Origin: Enterocloster asparagiformis
GTDB lineage: Bacteria > Bacillota > Clostridia > Lachnospirales > Lachnospiraceae
Assembly: GCA_018380885.1 (NCBI GenBank)
Contig: JAGZSY010000003.1
Location: forward strand, 62,001 to 126,000
Direction of reading: 5' to 3'
DNA length: 64,000 bases
In this document: one piece after another, positions 8,864-17,571 of the stretch
Layout of the letters: every line of letters starts with the position of its first letter
Numbering within the stretch: the first letter of the stretch is position 1
Position numbers and translations under genes: made by a program
The notes under the pieces: model-generated
Databases searched by the model: none
The model's input: the letters and a program-made list of their open reading frames with translations, nothing else
What the model was told of the DNA's origin: nothing

Positions 8864-10909
8864 TTAAAAACGGAAAATTGCAGTTCCATAACCCGGAAGC
8901 GGATAGGCGAAGGAGAAAGGCTGTCCGTCGCATTCTCCCTTGGCGGAAGCGTAGGATTGCGCCTCAGAGGCTTTATATGCGCCGTGCTCGCTGTCCAGCA
9001 GCAGGGTGTACTTTCCTTTTTTGGGCACGCCCACGCGGTAGTCAGGCCGGGCCACGGGTGTGAAATTAATAACAAACAATAGGCTTTTCCGGCTGGTTTC
9101 ATCCCTGCGGATGAAGCTGAAAATGCTGCGGTCGCCGTCGTTGGCGTTGATCCACATGAAGCCGTTCCAGTCGTTGTCCAGCCGGTAGAGGGCCGGATAT
9201 CTGCGGTAAAGGTGCAGCAGGTCCCGGACATAATTCTGCAGGTCCCGGTTGTCCTCCTCGTCGGTCAGCTGCCAGTCCAAAGCCACCTTTTCGTCCCACT
9301 CGTGGTATTGGCCAAAGTCCTGGCCCATGAAGAGCAGCTTTTTGCCGGGATGTCCCAGCATGAAGGTGTAACCGGCCTTTAGGTTGGAGAACTTGTCCTT
9401 GCCCAGGCCAGGCATCTTGTTGATCATGGAGCACTTTAAGTGAACCACCTCGTCGTGGGAGAGCACCAGAATATAGTTCTCGCTGGTAAAATAGGTCAGG
9501 CCGAAGGTCATGCGGTGATGGTTGTATTTGCGGAAATAGGGGTCCAGCTTCATGTACTCCAGGAAGTCGTGCATCCAGCCCATGTTCCACTTGAAGGTGA
9601 AGCCCAGGCCGTCCACCTCCGGGTGATCCGTCACCTTGGGCCAGGCGGTGGACTCCTCCGCGATCATCATCGCGCCGCTGTTGCGCCCTCTCAGCACTGT
9701 GTTTAAGTGCTTAAAGAACTCGATGGCTTCCAGATTCTGGTTTCCCCCGTTCTTGTTGGGAATCCACTGTCCGCTCTGGCGGCCGTAGTCCAGGTACAGC
9801 ATGGAGGCCACCGCGTCCACCCGAAGCCCGTCCACGTGGAACTTTTCCACCCAGTAGATGGCGTTGCTGATCAGGAAATCCTTCACCTCGTTCTTGCCGT
9901 AGTCAAAGACCTTGGTGCCCCAGTCCGGATGCTCACCCTTTCTGGGATCCGCATACTCGTAGAGAGGTTCGCCGTCGAAATCCGCCAGGCCGTGGGCGTC
10001 CTTGGGAAAATGGGCGGGCACCCAGTCCAGAATCACGCCGATTCCGTGGCGGTGAAGGTAGTTGACAAAGTACATGAAGTCGGTGGGCGAGCCGTAGCGG
10101 GAGGTGGGGGCGAAGTAGCCCGTCACCTGATAACCCCAGGAGCCGTCGAAGGGGTGCTCCGCGATGCCCATCAGCTCCACGTGGGTGTAGCCCATCTCCT
10201 TCACGTAGGCGGTCAGCTCGTGGGCCGCCTCCGCGTATGTATAAAAGCCGTCCCTCTCCGGCCGGTTTTTCTTGCGCCAGGAGCCCAGATGGACCTCGTA
10301 GATGCTCATGGGGCCGGTCAGGGGATCGGATTGGCTGCGGTTTTGCATCCACTGGCCGTCCGTCCATTTGTAATTTTCGATATCGGCGGTCATGGAAGCG
10401 GTGCCGGGGCGGTATTCCGCGCAGGCGGCGTAGGGGTCCGCTTTAAAGAGGATCTTGCCGGTCTGGGTGGTGACGGCGAATTTGTAGAGCTCTCCGGGCC
10501 CCATACCGGGGTTAAAGCATTCCCAGATGCCCGACTGGGCCAGCTGGGTCATGGGGGTGGTCTCCGGGTTCCAGCCGTTGAAGTCGCCTACCAAATGGAC
10601 GGCCTTGGCGTGGGGAGCCCACACCGCGAAGTAGTATCCGGAGCGCCCGCCGTAGGTCCTGGGATGCGCGCCCAGCTTTTCAAAAATCTCATAGTGGGTG
10701 CCTGCGCCGAAGAGATAGCGGTCCAGGTCTGTGATGAATCCCGTCTCCGCAGGCTTCGCGGATTTTTTCGCGGCCGTCCGGGAGGCGGCTTTGCCGGAAG
10801 ATTTGCGGGAACCGGGCCCTTTACCGGCCGTCTTTGCCGCTCCGCCGTTTTTTGCCGCGCCTCGTTTAGAGGAATCCTCGCCGTTTGCGGCTGCTTTGCT
10901 GTTTGCCAT
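8864..10909 (-). CDS. glgB: 1,4-alpha-glucan branching enzyme with histone-like N-terminal tail
   Basis: 681 residues. After a tail of about 55 residues rich in Lys, Ala, Ser and Gly (repeated KKSA/KTAGK-like units), a CBM48 module (GAHPRTYGG, about 80-165) precedes the GH13 barrel. The catalytic Asp is in DGLRVDAVASM, the acid Glu in MMIAEEST, and the third Asp in LVLSHDEVVH. The enzyme transfers alpha-1,4 chains to make alpha-1,6 branches in glycogen. Its ATG shares one base with the stop of the upstream GH13 gene (TAATG), so the two are translationally coupled. The basic tail is unusual for GlgB and resembles H1-type DNA- or polyanion-binding tails. Other glg genes are not present here. 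Confidence 0.94.
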   Translation of the reverse strand: MANSKAAANGEDSSKRGAAKNGGAAKTAGKGPGSRKSSGKAASRTAAKKSAKPAETGFITDLDRYLFGAGTHYEIFEKLGAHPRTYGGRSGYYFAVWAPHAKAVHLVGDFNGWNPETTPMTQLAQSGIWECFNPGMGPGELYKFAVTTQTGKILFKADPYAACAEYRPGTASMTADIENYKWTDGQWMQNRSQSDPLTGPMSIYEVHLGSWRKKNRPERDGFYTYAEAAHELTAYVKEMGYTHVELMGIAEHPFDGSWGYQVTGYFAPTSRYGSPTDFMYFVNYLHRHGIGVILDWVPAHFPKDAHGLADFDGEPLYEYADPRKGEHPDWGTKVFDYGKNEVKDFLISNAIYWVEKFHVDGLRVDAVASMLYLDYGRQSGQWIPNKNGGNQNLEAIEFFKHLNTVLRGRNSGAMMIAEESTAWPKVTDHPEVDGLGFTFKWNMGWMHDFLEYMKLDPYFRKYNHHRMTFGLTYFTSENYILVLSHDEVVHLKCSMINKMPGLGKDKFSNLKAGYTFMLGHPGKKLLFMGQDFGQYHEWDEKVALDWQLTDEEDNRDLQNYVRDLLHLYRRYPALYRLDNDWNGFMWINANDGDRSIFSFIRRDETSRKSLLFVINFTPVARPDYRVGVPKKGKYTLLLDSEHGAYKASEAQSYASAKGECDGQPFSFAYPLPGYGTAIFRF

Positions 10910-12255
10910 TATTGTGAACCCCCTTTTATTTTTAGGATTGCGCCCCAGTTGCCCGGGACGGTGAGCTTGACTTTTCCATTTTCCACCGGAATTTCTCCCA
11001 GCTCAGGGTCCAGCAGATGCACGGCCCGGCCGGCCGCTGGGGAAACCGGGATGTCCATGGACGCCGGATCGTCGTCGTTGTTGAGGGCGGTAATGATCAT
11101 GGAATCGCCGTCGAACCGGGCGTAGGCGTACTGGCGGTTGGTCAGGAGCAGCTCCTGATACCGGCCGGCGTGAAATTCCGGGTTCCCGCCGTGGATATGG
11201 CCCAGCCTGCCGATCAGATCGGTCAGCGGGCAGTGGAGCGTCTCCGCCTGATCCATGGAGATGGCGGGACGGAGGTCGTCGTCGCTGGTGCGGGTCCGCT
11301 TCCCTTCCACGCCCCACTCTCCGCCGTAGTAGATGCTGGGGATGCCGGGCAGGGTGAACAGGGAAATGTAAACCGGAGCCAGGTGCCCGCGGTTTGTCAG
11401 CTTGCTGGCGATGCGGTCCTCGTCGTGGTTGTCCACAAAGGTGTAGAGCTCCCGGCCGATGGCCTCCAGCCGCCGCACATTGTGGGCGATCTCGAAGAAA
11501 TTGTGGTCGTTGAAGCCGGAGTAGATGCTCTTGTGCAGCTCGTAGTTGGTCACGGAGTGGAGCATCTCACGGTTGACCCACCGGGTGTAATCCCCGTGGA
11601 TCACCTCGCCCATGAGCCAGAAATCCTCCTTCATGGCCCCGGTCTCCCGGCGCAGCTCCTTCATGAAGTTGAAGTCCAGCACATTTGCGCAGTCCAGGCG
11701 GATGCCGTCGATGTCGAACTCGTCGATCCAGAAGCGGATCACGTCGAACAGGTACCGCCGCACCTCCGGATTAAACAGATTCAGGCAGGGGAGCTCGAAG
11801 TGGCCCTGCCAGGCATCAAAGCCGAAGGGATCGCCCAGAGGGCTCTGCCAGTCGAAATTGACGCCCTTGTACCAGTCCTTGTAGGGGGAATCCCAACGCT
11901 TCTCACAGATATCCCGGAAGGCGAAAAACTCCCGCCCGGTATGGTTGAACACGCCGTCCACCACCACCTTGATGCCGTTTGCGTGGCAGCGCTCCACAAA
12001 TTTCTTAAAGTCGCTGTTGTCGCCCAGGCGGCGGTCCACCAGCTTGTAGTCCCGGGTATCGTACCCATGGCTGGAGGACTCGAACAGCGGTCCTATGTAC
12101 ACGGCGTTTACACCCAGCCCGCAGAGGTGGGGGATGAAGCGGTCCAGCTCGTCAAAACGGTGTGTGATCTCGGTTTCCTCGTTGTGCTTGGGGGCTCCCG
12201 TCATACCAAGGGGATACATGTGATAAAAAACGCCCCGCTCGTACCAAGTGCTCAT
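10909..12255 (-). CDS. GH13 alpha-amylase family glycosidase
   Basis: 448 residues, no signal peptide, hence cytoplasmic. The (beta/alpha)8 barrel shows conserved regions VVVDGVFNHTG, DGIRLDCAN (nucleophile Asp), LMGEVIHGDY (acid/base Glu) and FVDNHDEDR (transition-state Asp), followed by a short C-terminal beta domain. There is no N-terminal starch-binding module, unlike long neopullulanases. It probably hydrolyses or remodels maltodextrins or branched oligosaccharides produced from glycogen or imported starch. A GAGGACA box lies before the ATG. It is the first gene of a two-gene operon with glgB. Confidence 0.9.
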   Translation of the reverse strand: MSTWYERGVFYHMYPLGMTGAPKHNEETEITHRFDELDRFIPHLCGLGVNAVYIGPLFESSSHGYDTRDYKLVDRRLGDNSDFKKFVERCHANGIKVVVDGVFNHTGREFFAFRDICEKRWDSPYKDWYKGVNFDWQSPLGDPFGFDAWQGHFELPCLNLFNPEVRRYLFDVIRFWIDEFDIDGIRLDCANVLDFNFMKELRRETGAMKEDFWLMGEVIHGDYTRWVNREMLHSVTNYELHKSIYSGFNDHNFFEIAHNVRRLEAIGRELYTFVDNHDEDRIASKLTNRGHLAPVYISLFTLPGIPSIYYGGEWGVEGKRTRTSDDDLRPAISMDQAETLHCPLTDLIGRLGHIHGGNPEFHAGRYQELLLTNRQYAYARFDGDSMIITALNNDDDPASMDIPVSPAAGRAVHLLDPELGEIPVENGKVKLTVPGNWGAILKIKGGSQ

Positions 12256-12306
12256 GATGTTGTCCTCGCAATCTCTATAATAAATTTATGTACAGGAGCC
12301 GGAGAG

Positions 12307-12540
12307 TTAAATCTCCTGGCTCTTGAATTTCCTCAAAAGGAACTGATAGCGCAATTGAGCCGCGTTCAGCTCGTAGATATAGCAGTCGATCAGGGTGGGA
12401 TCCACCACCTGCTCGAAATGGTTCTGCGCCGTATCGATGGCCCATCTGCTGCGCTCGATCTCGCGCCGCAGGTGACGGGTGTTCTCCGCGGCCATCCGCG
12501 TGGCGGCGGTCTCTTTTTTTGCTCTTAACAGATTCAGCAT
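12307..12540 (-). CDS. DUF2508 (YaaL-like) small protein
   Basis: 77 residues, highly charged and helical, with the HFEQVVDPTLIDCYIYEL core that I recognise from the DUF2508/YaaL family of Firmicutes; function unknown. ATG 12540 was preferred because GGGAG lies 9 bp upstream; the in-frame ATG 12549 abuts the box and earlier codons look non-coding. The upstream neighbour on the same strand is the ArsR regulator (69 bp away). Confidence 0.75.
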   Translation of the reverse strand: MLNLLRAKKETAATRMAAENTRHLRREIERSRWAIDTAQNHFEQVVDPTLIDCYIYELNAAQLRYQFLLRKFKSQEI

Positions 12541-12608
12541 ATATTTCATCTCCCAGATATTGATAGAAATAGTATATCTGGAAAATGGCATCTTATTCGC
12601 CCGTGGCC

Positions 12609-12962
12609 TCAATAAAGGAATTCTTCCAGGCGGTAGCCCAGTTCCATGAGGACGCGGTTGGACTCCCGCAGGGTCAGGTAGTAGTAGTTGGCCGTCCCCT
12701 CCTGGCGCATATCCACAAGACCGGCTTCCCGGAGAATCTTTAGGTGGTGGGAGATTGCCGGCCGGGAAAGGCTGGTGCGCCGGGTGATCTCGTTCACATT
12801 GAGGCCGTTCTCCTCAAAGCGTATTTCTCCGGAGGGCAGCCGCCGGTTGAAGGCCTCCTCGGTGAGAACTTCGATGATGGAAAGGCGCATCTCGTCTCCC
12901 AAGGCCATAAATAACGGCATGCAGCGGTGAAATTGTTCCTGCAGTTTCTCGGGCGTTGTCAT
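12609..12962 (-). CDS. ArsR-family winged-helix repressor
   Basis: 117 residues. The recognition helix reads LSRPAISHHLKILREAGLV and the wing RQEGTANYYYL, as in ArsR/SmtB repressors. No metal-binding ELCVCDL motif or paired Cys is present, so it is probably not a metal sensor. Residues 10-50 contain a loop insert (RRLPSGEIRFEENG). ATG 12962 follows AAAGGAG with 8-bp spacing. A dyad (12978-12999) overlies its promoter and leader, suggesting autoregulation. It is divergent from the prepilin peptidase gene at 13199, which may be its target. Confidence 0.88.
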   Translation of the reverse strand: MTTPEKLQEQFHRCMPLFMALGDEMRLSIIEVLTEEAFNRRLPSGEIRFEENGLNVNEITRRTSLSRPAISHHLKILREAGLVDMRQEGTANYYYLTLRESNRVLMELGYRLEEFLY

Positions 12963-12977
12963 GTGCGCTTTTCTCCT

Positions 12978-12999
12978 TTGGTTTAATTTTTTGAACCAA
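12978..12999. promoter_or_regulatory. dyad operator candidate of the ArsR gene
   Basis: TTGGTT and AACCAA form a 6-bp inverted repeat around a 10-bp A/T-rich spacer. It directly abuts TATAAT read on the minus strand (12999-13004) and covers the leader of the ArsR gene. This layout fits autorepression by an ArsR dimer. Confidence 0.45.
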
Positions 13000-13048
13000 T
13001 TATAGTGTACCATCAGAAGTGGGTATCGTCAAGTATTATAAAAGGCGG

Positions 13049-13077
13049 TTGACAACGCTGGAAATATAAGGCATAAT
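13049..13077 (+). promoter_or_regulatory. SigA-type promoter for the prepilin peptidase at 13199
   Basis: TTGACA (13049-13054), a 17-bp spacer, then CATAAT (13072-13077). It leaves a leader of about 115 nt before the gene. Confidence 0.7.
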
Positions 13078-13198
13078 AGACAATTATCTGGGAAATGTTC
13101 TGTTCTGAACGGTCTCAAATTCAAAATGGCCGAATATCCGGCTGATATTCCAATCTATGATCATTTTATGAATAAAAAAGGGGGAACATGCGGGGACA

Positions 13199-13723
13199 AT
13201 GCAAAAAAATTGGCTTTTTTTGATTTATCTGGCCGCCTGCGCCGGGTGGGATATGAAAACCAGGCGGATTCCCAATTGGCTGGCGGCCCTGGGGCTGGCG
13301 GCCGGATTGGCTGCCGCCGGGGCCGAGGGCGCGGCGGAGAGCATTGCGGCGCTTTGCCGCGCCCTGGCAGTGACTATTGCCGGTCTTTTTCTCTACCGGT
13401 TCCGGGTGATCGGGGCCGGGGATGTGAAGATGGCGGCGGTGATCGCGGCCTGGCTGGGGCTTGAGCGCGGCTGCGCTGGGATTTTCTGCGGTCTGTTTCT
13501 TGGCGCGCTGTGGTCCCTTGGGCGTCTGCTGCGCCGGGGAATGATGAAAAAGCGGTTTGCTTATCTGGCTTCCTATATAAAGGCTTTTTTGGAGACAGGT
13601 CTGGCCCCGGCGTATTACCGCAGGGAGCGGGACGGGGACGAGGCGGCGATTCCGCTGGGAGCGTGTCTGGCGGCGGGGGCGGCCATGGCAGCGATTGCGG
13701 GATTAGTCCGGCCATTTTTATAG
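13199..13723 (+). CDS. A24 prepilin peptidase (TadV/CpaA-like)
   Basis: 174 residues, several TM helices. It keeps both catalytic aspartates of the family: Asp in GWDMKTRRIPNWL near the N terminus and Asp in VIGAGDVKMAAV. These membrane aspartyl proteases cleave the leader of type IV or Flp prepilins. The gene is solitary, 8 kb upstream of the Tad operon, which has its own A24 enzyme at 29028; this copy has the more canonical GAGDVK motif. ATG 13199 has a GGGG-rich but not ideal ribosome-binding site; the family's N terminus fits this start. Confidence 0.85.
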   Translation: MQKNWLFLIYLAACAGWDMKTRRIPNWLAALGLAAGLAAAGAEGAAESIAALCRALAVTIAGLFLYRFRVIGAGDVKMAAVIAAWLGLERGCAGIFCGLFLGALWSLGRLLRRGMMKKRFAYLASYIKAFLETGLAPAYYRRERDGDEAAIPLGACLAAGAAMAAIAGLVRPFL

Positions 13724-13839
13724 TAATATCCAACTGCGCCTGCTCATGCCGCCGTTTCGGCGCAGGCTTCTCCGCTCTGCGCTTCCCGCAAATAATTTCC
13801 CCGTGTTTTCACCAGTAGAATCCTCTGTGTTAAGTTTTA

Positions 13840-13848
13840 TGCTATAAT
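13840..13848 (+). promoter_or_regulatory. extended -10 promoter of the AraC gene
   Basis: TGCTATAAT is a perfect extended -10 (TGnTATAAT). No clear -35 is needed or seen. It lies 110 bp before the AraC start. Confidence 0.55.
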
Positions 13849-13957
13849 TGTATACTGTGATCCGGAAATTACTGGGGAGTCTGAAGGAACAGTAGAAATC
13901 AGATAATTGTGGTCTGGTTTCTGCTGTTTTGCCATCTTTTTGTTGGAGGAGAAAAAA

Positions 13958-14740
13958 ATGGAGGAAAAACGGGAGCAGGTAATCTTTCTAGGGGCCAGGC
14001 ACAGCGACGCCACCAGCGATGCGCCGCCCCACGCCCACGAATTTTACGAGCTGAATTTTATGACCAGGGGAAATACGAAAATGAAGCTGAACGAGAAGAT
14101 CATAGAGTACGATTCCTATGATTTTGTGCTGATACCGCCCCAGATCCGGCACATCCTGTACGAGTCGGATTACGATATATTCGACAATTACGTGATCTGG
14201 TTCGAGCTGACGGACCAGAAAATACTGCTGCGGGACCAGATCATCAAGCTTCACGACTACGACGGGGCGGTTCAGTTTTTGTGCGCCGAAATCTATAAAA
14301 GCTACATGAAAACCGGCATGGCCGACGCGGGCCTGCTGAATATCTATCTGGAAGCGGTGCTCTGGCATATGAAAAAGGGCCTGATTCTGGGCACCGGCCA
14401 GGCCTCCCGAAACGATGAGGACATGGTGGACGAGGCTATCAAGTTTATTAACGTGAACATCACCAACGCCCGGCTCTCCGTGGAGATGATCGCCCGGAAG
14501 CTGAATGTCTCGGAGGAGCATTTTTCCCGCATGTTTAAAAAGAAAATCGGGCTGCCTCCGGTGAAATACATCAATGAGGTGAAGATCGCCGAGGCAAAGC
14601 GCATGCTGACCAAGACCAATGCGCCCATCAAGGAGATTGCCGGCCAGCTGTATTATTCGGACCAGTTTTATTTTTCACAGCAGTTCAAGCGCATCACAGG
14701 GTACTCCCCCAGCGAGTACCGCGACAGCTCGCTGCACTGA
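13958..14740 (+). CDS. AraC-family transcriptional regulator
   Basis: 260 residues. The N-terminal cupin-like sensor (about 20-100) includes HAHEFYELNFM, and the C-terminal double helix-turn-helix (about 155-258) has LSVEMIARKLNVSEEHFSRM and YYSDQFYFSQQFKRITGYSP. It is likely a cytoplasmic activator that binds a sugar or sugar acid. ATG 13958 was chosen for the GGAGGA box at 13945-13950; the longer reading frame lacks a good site. It directly precedes the dehydratase and ABC transporter operon and is its likely regulator. Confidence 0.9.
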   Translation: MEEKREQVIFLGARHSDATSDAPPHAHEFYELNFMTRGNTKMKLNEKIIEYDSYDFVLIPPQIRHILYESDYDIFDNYVIWFELTDQKILLRDQIIKLHDYDGAVQFLCAEIYKSYMKTGMADAGLLNIYLEAVLWHMKKGLILGTGQASRNDEDMVDEAIKFINVNITNARLSVEMIARKLNVSEEHFSRMFKKKIGLPPVKYINEVKIAEAKRMLTKTNAPIKEIAGQLYYSDQFYFSQQFKRITGYSPSEYRDSSLH

Positions 14741-14797
14741 TCAAAAAATTACATATATATGCCCGATTGTTCTATGTTCATTTGCCGGGGAAATCGC

Positions 14798-14803
14798 TAT
14801 AAT
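14798..14803 (+). promoter_or_regulatory. -10 candidate for the sugar-acid operon
   Basis: TATAAT about 140 bp before the enolase-superfamily gene; a -35 is poorly matched (TGTTCA at 14775-14780), as expected for an AraC-activated promoter. Confidence 0.35.
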
Positions 14804-14942
14804 CAATTTAGAAAATACATATAAAACCAATCGTATACGAACTAAATATGTGTATTTTAACTAAAAAATGTTATGATTCTGGGATTTACACAGTTGCTGA
14901 CTGGAAAAATCAGTAAATTAAGATCCTGGTAAGGTGGAGCAT

Positions 14943-16130
14943 ATGAAAATTGTAGATGTAAAATTTTACCCTATTAAAGTGCGCAATAACGCGAAGGGAG
15001 GAGTTTACTGGTTTTTGCTGAAGCTCACGACGGACTCCAATGTGAGCGGCTGGGGCGAGGTGATCTGGAACGCTTACGATCCGGCCACGCTGCGGCGGAT
15101 GGTGATGGACGTGGCGGAGAATTACATCATCGGCGAGAGTCCCTTTGCCATCGAGCGGGTGTTCGGCAAGATTTACGCCAAACACTGCAAGATGCACACG
15201 GACCTGTCCGCCATGGGGCTGATCAGCGGATTTGAGATCGCCTGCTGGGATATCATCGGCAAGGAGACCAACCAGCCTATTTACAACCTGCTGGGCGGTA
15301 TGGTCAACGACCGCATCCGCACCTACACGTACCTGTACGAGAAGGAGGACAAGATATTCTGCGAGGACTTCTGGACCATGCCCGAGGCCTGCGCCAAGCG
15401 GGCCAGGGAGTACGTGGACATGGGGTTCACGGCGGTGAAGCTGGACCCGCTGGCCCCCTACCTGGACAGCTACGCGGTGCACATGCCCAGCCGGGAGTCC
15501 CTGCTGCGGGCCGAGCGGAACATAGCGGGAATCCGCGAGGCGGTGGGGGAGAACTGCGACATCATCATCGGGACCCACGGCCAGTTTACCGCCGCGGGCG
15601 CCATCCGGGTGGCCAAATGCCTGGAGAAATACGATCCGCTCTGGTTTGAGGAGCCCACGCCGCCGGAGAATTTCCCGGTGCTGAAGAAGGTCTCGGAGGC
15701 CACCACCATCCCCATCGCTACAGGGGAGCGTCTGGCCACAAAATATGAGTTCGCGCCCCTTCTGGAGCAGAAGAGCTGTGACATTTTCCAGCTGGATCTG
15801 GCCGGGGTGGGCGGCATACTGGAGGCAAAGAAGATCGCCGCCATGTGCGAGGCGTGGCATACCCAGGTCACCACCCATTTCTGGGCCGGACCGGTGAATT
15901 TCGCCGCGCAGATCCAGCTGGACGCCTGCTGTCCCAACTTCCTGATCCAGGAGGCCATCGAGACCATGGGCAGCTTCGGCGGTTTTGACAAGGTTATGAA
16001 AAAGCCCTTTGACTGGCAGGAGGGGTATATTATACCTTCCGGGGAGCCGGGGCTGGGCATCGAACTGGACGAAGAAAAAATTCAGAGCTATGTGATTGAG
16101 GATTACGACAATCAGAACATATTGATTTGA
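14943..16130 (+). CDS. enolase-superfamily (mandelate racemase-like) sugar-acid dehydratase
   Basis: 395 residues. The N-terminal capping domain (1-125) precedes a (beta/alpha)7beta barrel. Visible are AVKLDP (KxD base), LWFEEPTPPEN (metal Glu, as in galactonate dehydratases), PIATGERLATKYEF (metal Glu), QLDLAGVGG and THFWAGPVNF (Asp and His acid/base partners). The first metal-ligand position reads IIIGTHGQ, with Gly210 where the family normally has Asp, though His212 is kept. Probable product: a 2-keto-3-deoxy sugar acid. ATG 14943 follows AAGGTGG. It heads an operon with an ABC transporter and two oxidoreductases; the exact substrate is unknown. Confidence 0.85.
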   Translation: MKIVDVKFYPIKVRNNAKGGVYWFLLKLTTDSNVSGWGEVIWNAYDPATLRRMVMDVAENYIIGESPFAIERVFGKIYAKHCKMHTDLSAMGLISGFEIACWDIIGKETNQPIYNLLGGMVNDRIRTYTYLYEKEDKIFCEDFWTMPEACAKRAREYVDMGFTAVKLDPLAPYLDSYAVHMPSRESLLRAERNIAGIREAVGENCDIIIGTHGQFTAAGAIRVAKCLEKYDPLWFEEPTPPENFPVLKKVSEATTIPIATGERLATKYEFAPLLEQKSCDIFQLDLAGVGGILEAKKIAAMCEAWHTQVTTHFWAGPVNFAAQIQLDACCPNFLIQEAIETMGSFGGFDKVMKKPFDWQEGYIIPSGEPGLGIELDEEKIQSYVIEDYDNQNILI

Positions 16131-16152
16131 CGATTACGGGGAGGTTAACAGA

Positions 16153-17496
16153 ATGAAACGTAAGTTGGCATTAGGGTTATTGGTGGGAGCGATTGCGCTG
16201 ACAGCGGCCGGCTGCGGCAAGGGAGCGGCAACAGATGCAGGTACGACCCAGGCGGCGCCAGGGGCTGCCGGAGGAGAGACCGCGGCAAAGGATAGCGGGG
16301 CGTCTGCCGGAGGAGAGAAGCGCGTGGTGACGATCTGGTACGACGGAACGGAGGAGGAGTCCGTGAAGCGGCTGGAGCCGGAGTTCGAGGCGCTACACCC
16401 GGATATTGACCTTCAATTTGAGATTGTGCCTTACAGCGACCTGTCCACCAAGGAGATGGTGGCCTGCCAGTCCGCGGTGGGGCCGGACGTGATGTGGCAG
16501 AGCTACGCCTGGACCAACAGCTTTGCCAAGATGGGGCTGCTCACATCCTACAGCCCTTACCTAGAGAAATCCCAGGCCATTGACCTGGAACAGGATTTTG
16601 ACCCCGTGGCCCTGGAGCTGGGAACCGTGGACGGACAGATTTACGGCCTGCCCTGGAGTATGGAGGCCATGTGTCTGGTGTACAACAAGGATATGTTCCG
16701 CGAGGCCGGGCTGGACCCGGAGAAGCCGCCGACCAACTGGGACGAGCTGGTGGAGTGCGCCAAAGCGCTGACCGTGGACAAGGACGGAGACGGGACCATT
16801 GACCAGTACGGCTACGGCCTGGTGGGCAACCTGACCGGCAATACCTGGTTCCGGTTCGTACCCGAGCTGTGGAGCGCCGGCGGGGAAGTGGCCAACGCCG
16901 ATATGACGGAGGGAACCCTGACATCCCCGGAGGCCATCGAGGCCATGACCCATTACACGGACCTTCTGACCAGGCATCACGTTGCGCCCGAGGGCTCGGT
17001 GAACAACGGCGCCGCCGAGGTCCGCACCCTGTTTAACAATAAAAACGTGGCTATGTATGTGGACGGGCAGCCGGCGGTGAAGAATATCCAGAAGGATGCC
17101 CCGGACATCGACGTGGGCGTGGCTCTGTGGCCCGGCAAGAGCGGCACATTAAACGCAGGCCTGGGCGGATACTATATCGCGACGCCCAAGAACGCGGCCA
17201 ACCCGGACGACGCCTGGACCTTTATCGAGTATTTCCTGTCCCAGGAAGTGCAGGAGTATTTCCCGATCTCCTTCCCGGCCAACTTAAAGGCCCGCGACAC
17301 GGACCGGTTCGACGATCCCATTTCCAAGATATTTGCGGAGCAGCTGACCCACACCCAGAATTTCCAGCCCCTCCCGGATACCCCCGGAGCGCAGCAGATC
17401 ATTCTGGACGCGGTGCAGTCCGTGCTGACCGGTATGAGCACGCCTGAGGAGGCGCTGCAGCAGGCGAACGAATCGCTGAATGAGACGTTAAAGTAA
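16153..17496 (+). CDS. carbohydrate ABC transporter substrate-binding lipoprotein (family 1)
   Basis: 447 residues. Lipoprotein signal ending TAAGC (Cys21), a Gly/Ala/Thr linker, then the two-lobed family-1 solute-binding fold (VTIWYDGTEEE start, YGLPWSMEAMCLVYNKDMF, VGVALWPG). It captures a sugar or sugar-acid derivative outside the membrane and hands it to the two permeases downstream. A hairpin between this gene and the first permease is typical for keeping the binding protein in excess. No ATPase gene is in the operon, so a shared MsmX/UgpC-type ATPase elsewhere is probably used. Confidence 0.92.
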   Translation: MKRKLALGLLVGAIALTAAGCGKGAATDAGTTQAAPGAAGGETAAKDSGASAGGEKRVVTIWYDGTEEESVKRLEPEFEALHPDIDLQFEIVPYSDLSTKEMVACQSAVGPDVMWQSYAWTNSFAKMGLLTSYSPYLEKSQAIDLEQDFDPVALELGTVDGQIYGLPWSMEAMCLVYNKDMFREAGLDPEKPPTNWDELVECAKALTVDKDGDGTIDQYGYGLVGNLTGNTWFRFVPELWSAGGEVANADMTEGTLTSPEAIEAMTHYTDLLTRHHVAPEGSVNNGAAEVRTLFNNKNVAMYVDGQPAVKNIQKDAPDIDVGVALWPGKSGTLNAGLGGYYIATPKNAANPDDAWTFIEYFLSQEVQEYFPISFPANLKARDTDRFDDPISKIFAEQLTHTQNFQPLPDTPGAQQIILDAVQSVLTGMSTPEEALQQANESLNETLK

Positions 17497-17508
17497 CTGA
17501 TTTGAGAG

Positions 17509-17535
17509 TTCTCCGGTACGCTTCGTGCCGGAGAA
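17509..17535 (+). other. intercistronic hairpin after the binding-protein gene
   Basis: TTCTCCGGTACG pairs with CGTGCCGGAGAA over a 3-nt loop. There is no strong T-run, so it is more likely an mRNA-stabilising or partial termination element than a full terminator. Confidence 0.65.
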
Positions 17536-17571
17536 TCTTATATACAAGGACAACAAAACGGGGGAAACGCC

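Noticed and set aside
9707..12528. Long plus-strand open frames (about 470 and 500 codons) opposite glgB and the GH13 gene
   Set aside because: They are antisense shadows of intact, motif-bearing GH13 enzymes; GC-rich third positions keep the opposite strand open. No ribosome-binding sites or domains.
13126..13464. Alternative 112-codon frame overlapping the prepilin peptidase
   Set aside because: Different frame; the peptidase frame has both catalytic Asp motifs and a full family layout.
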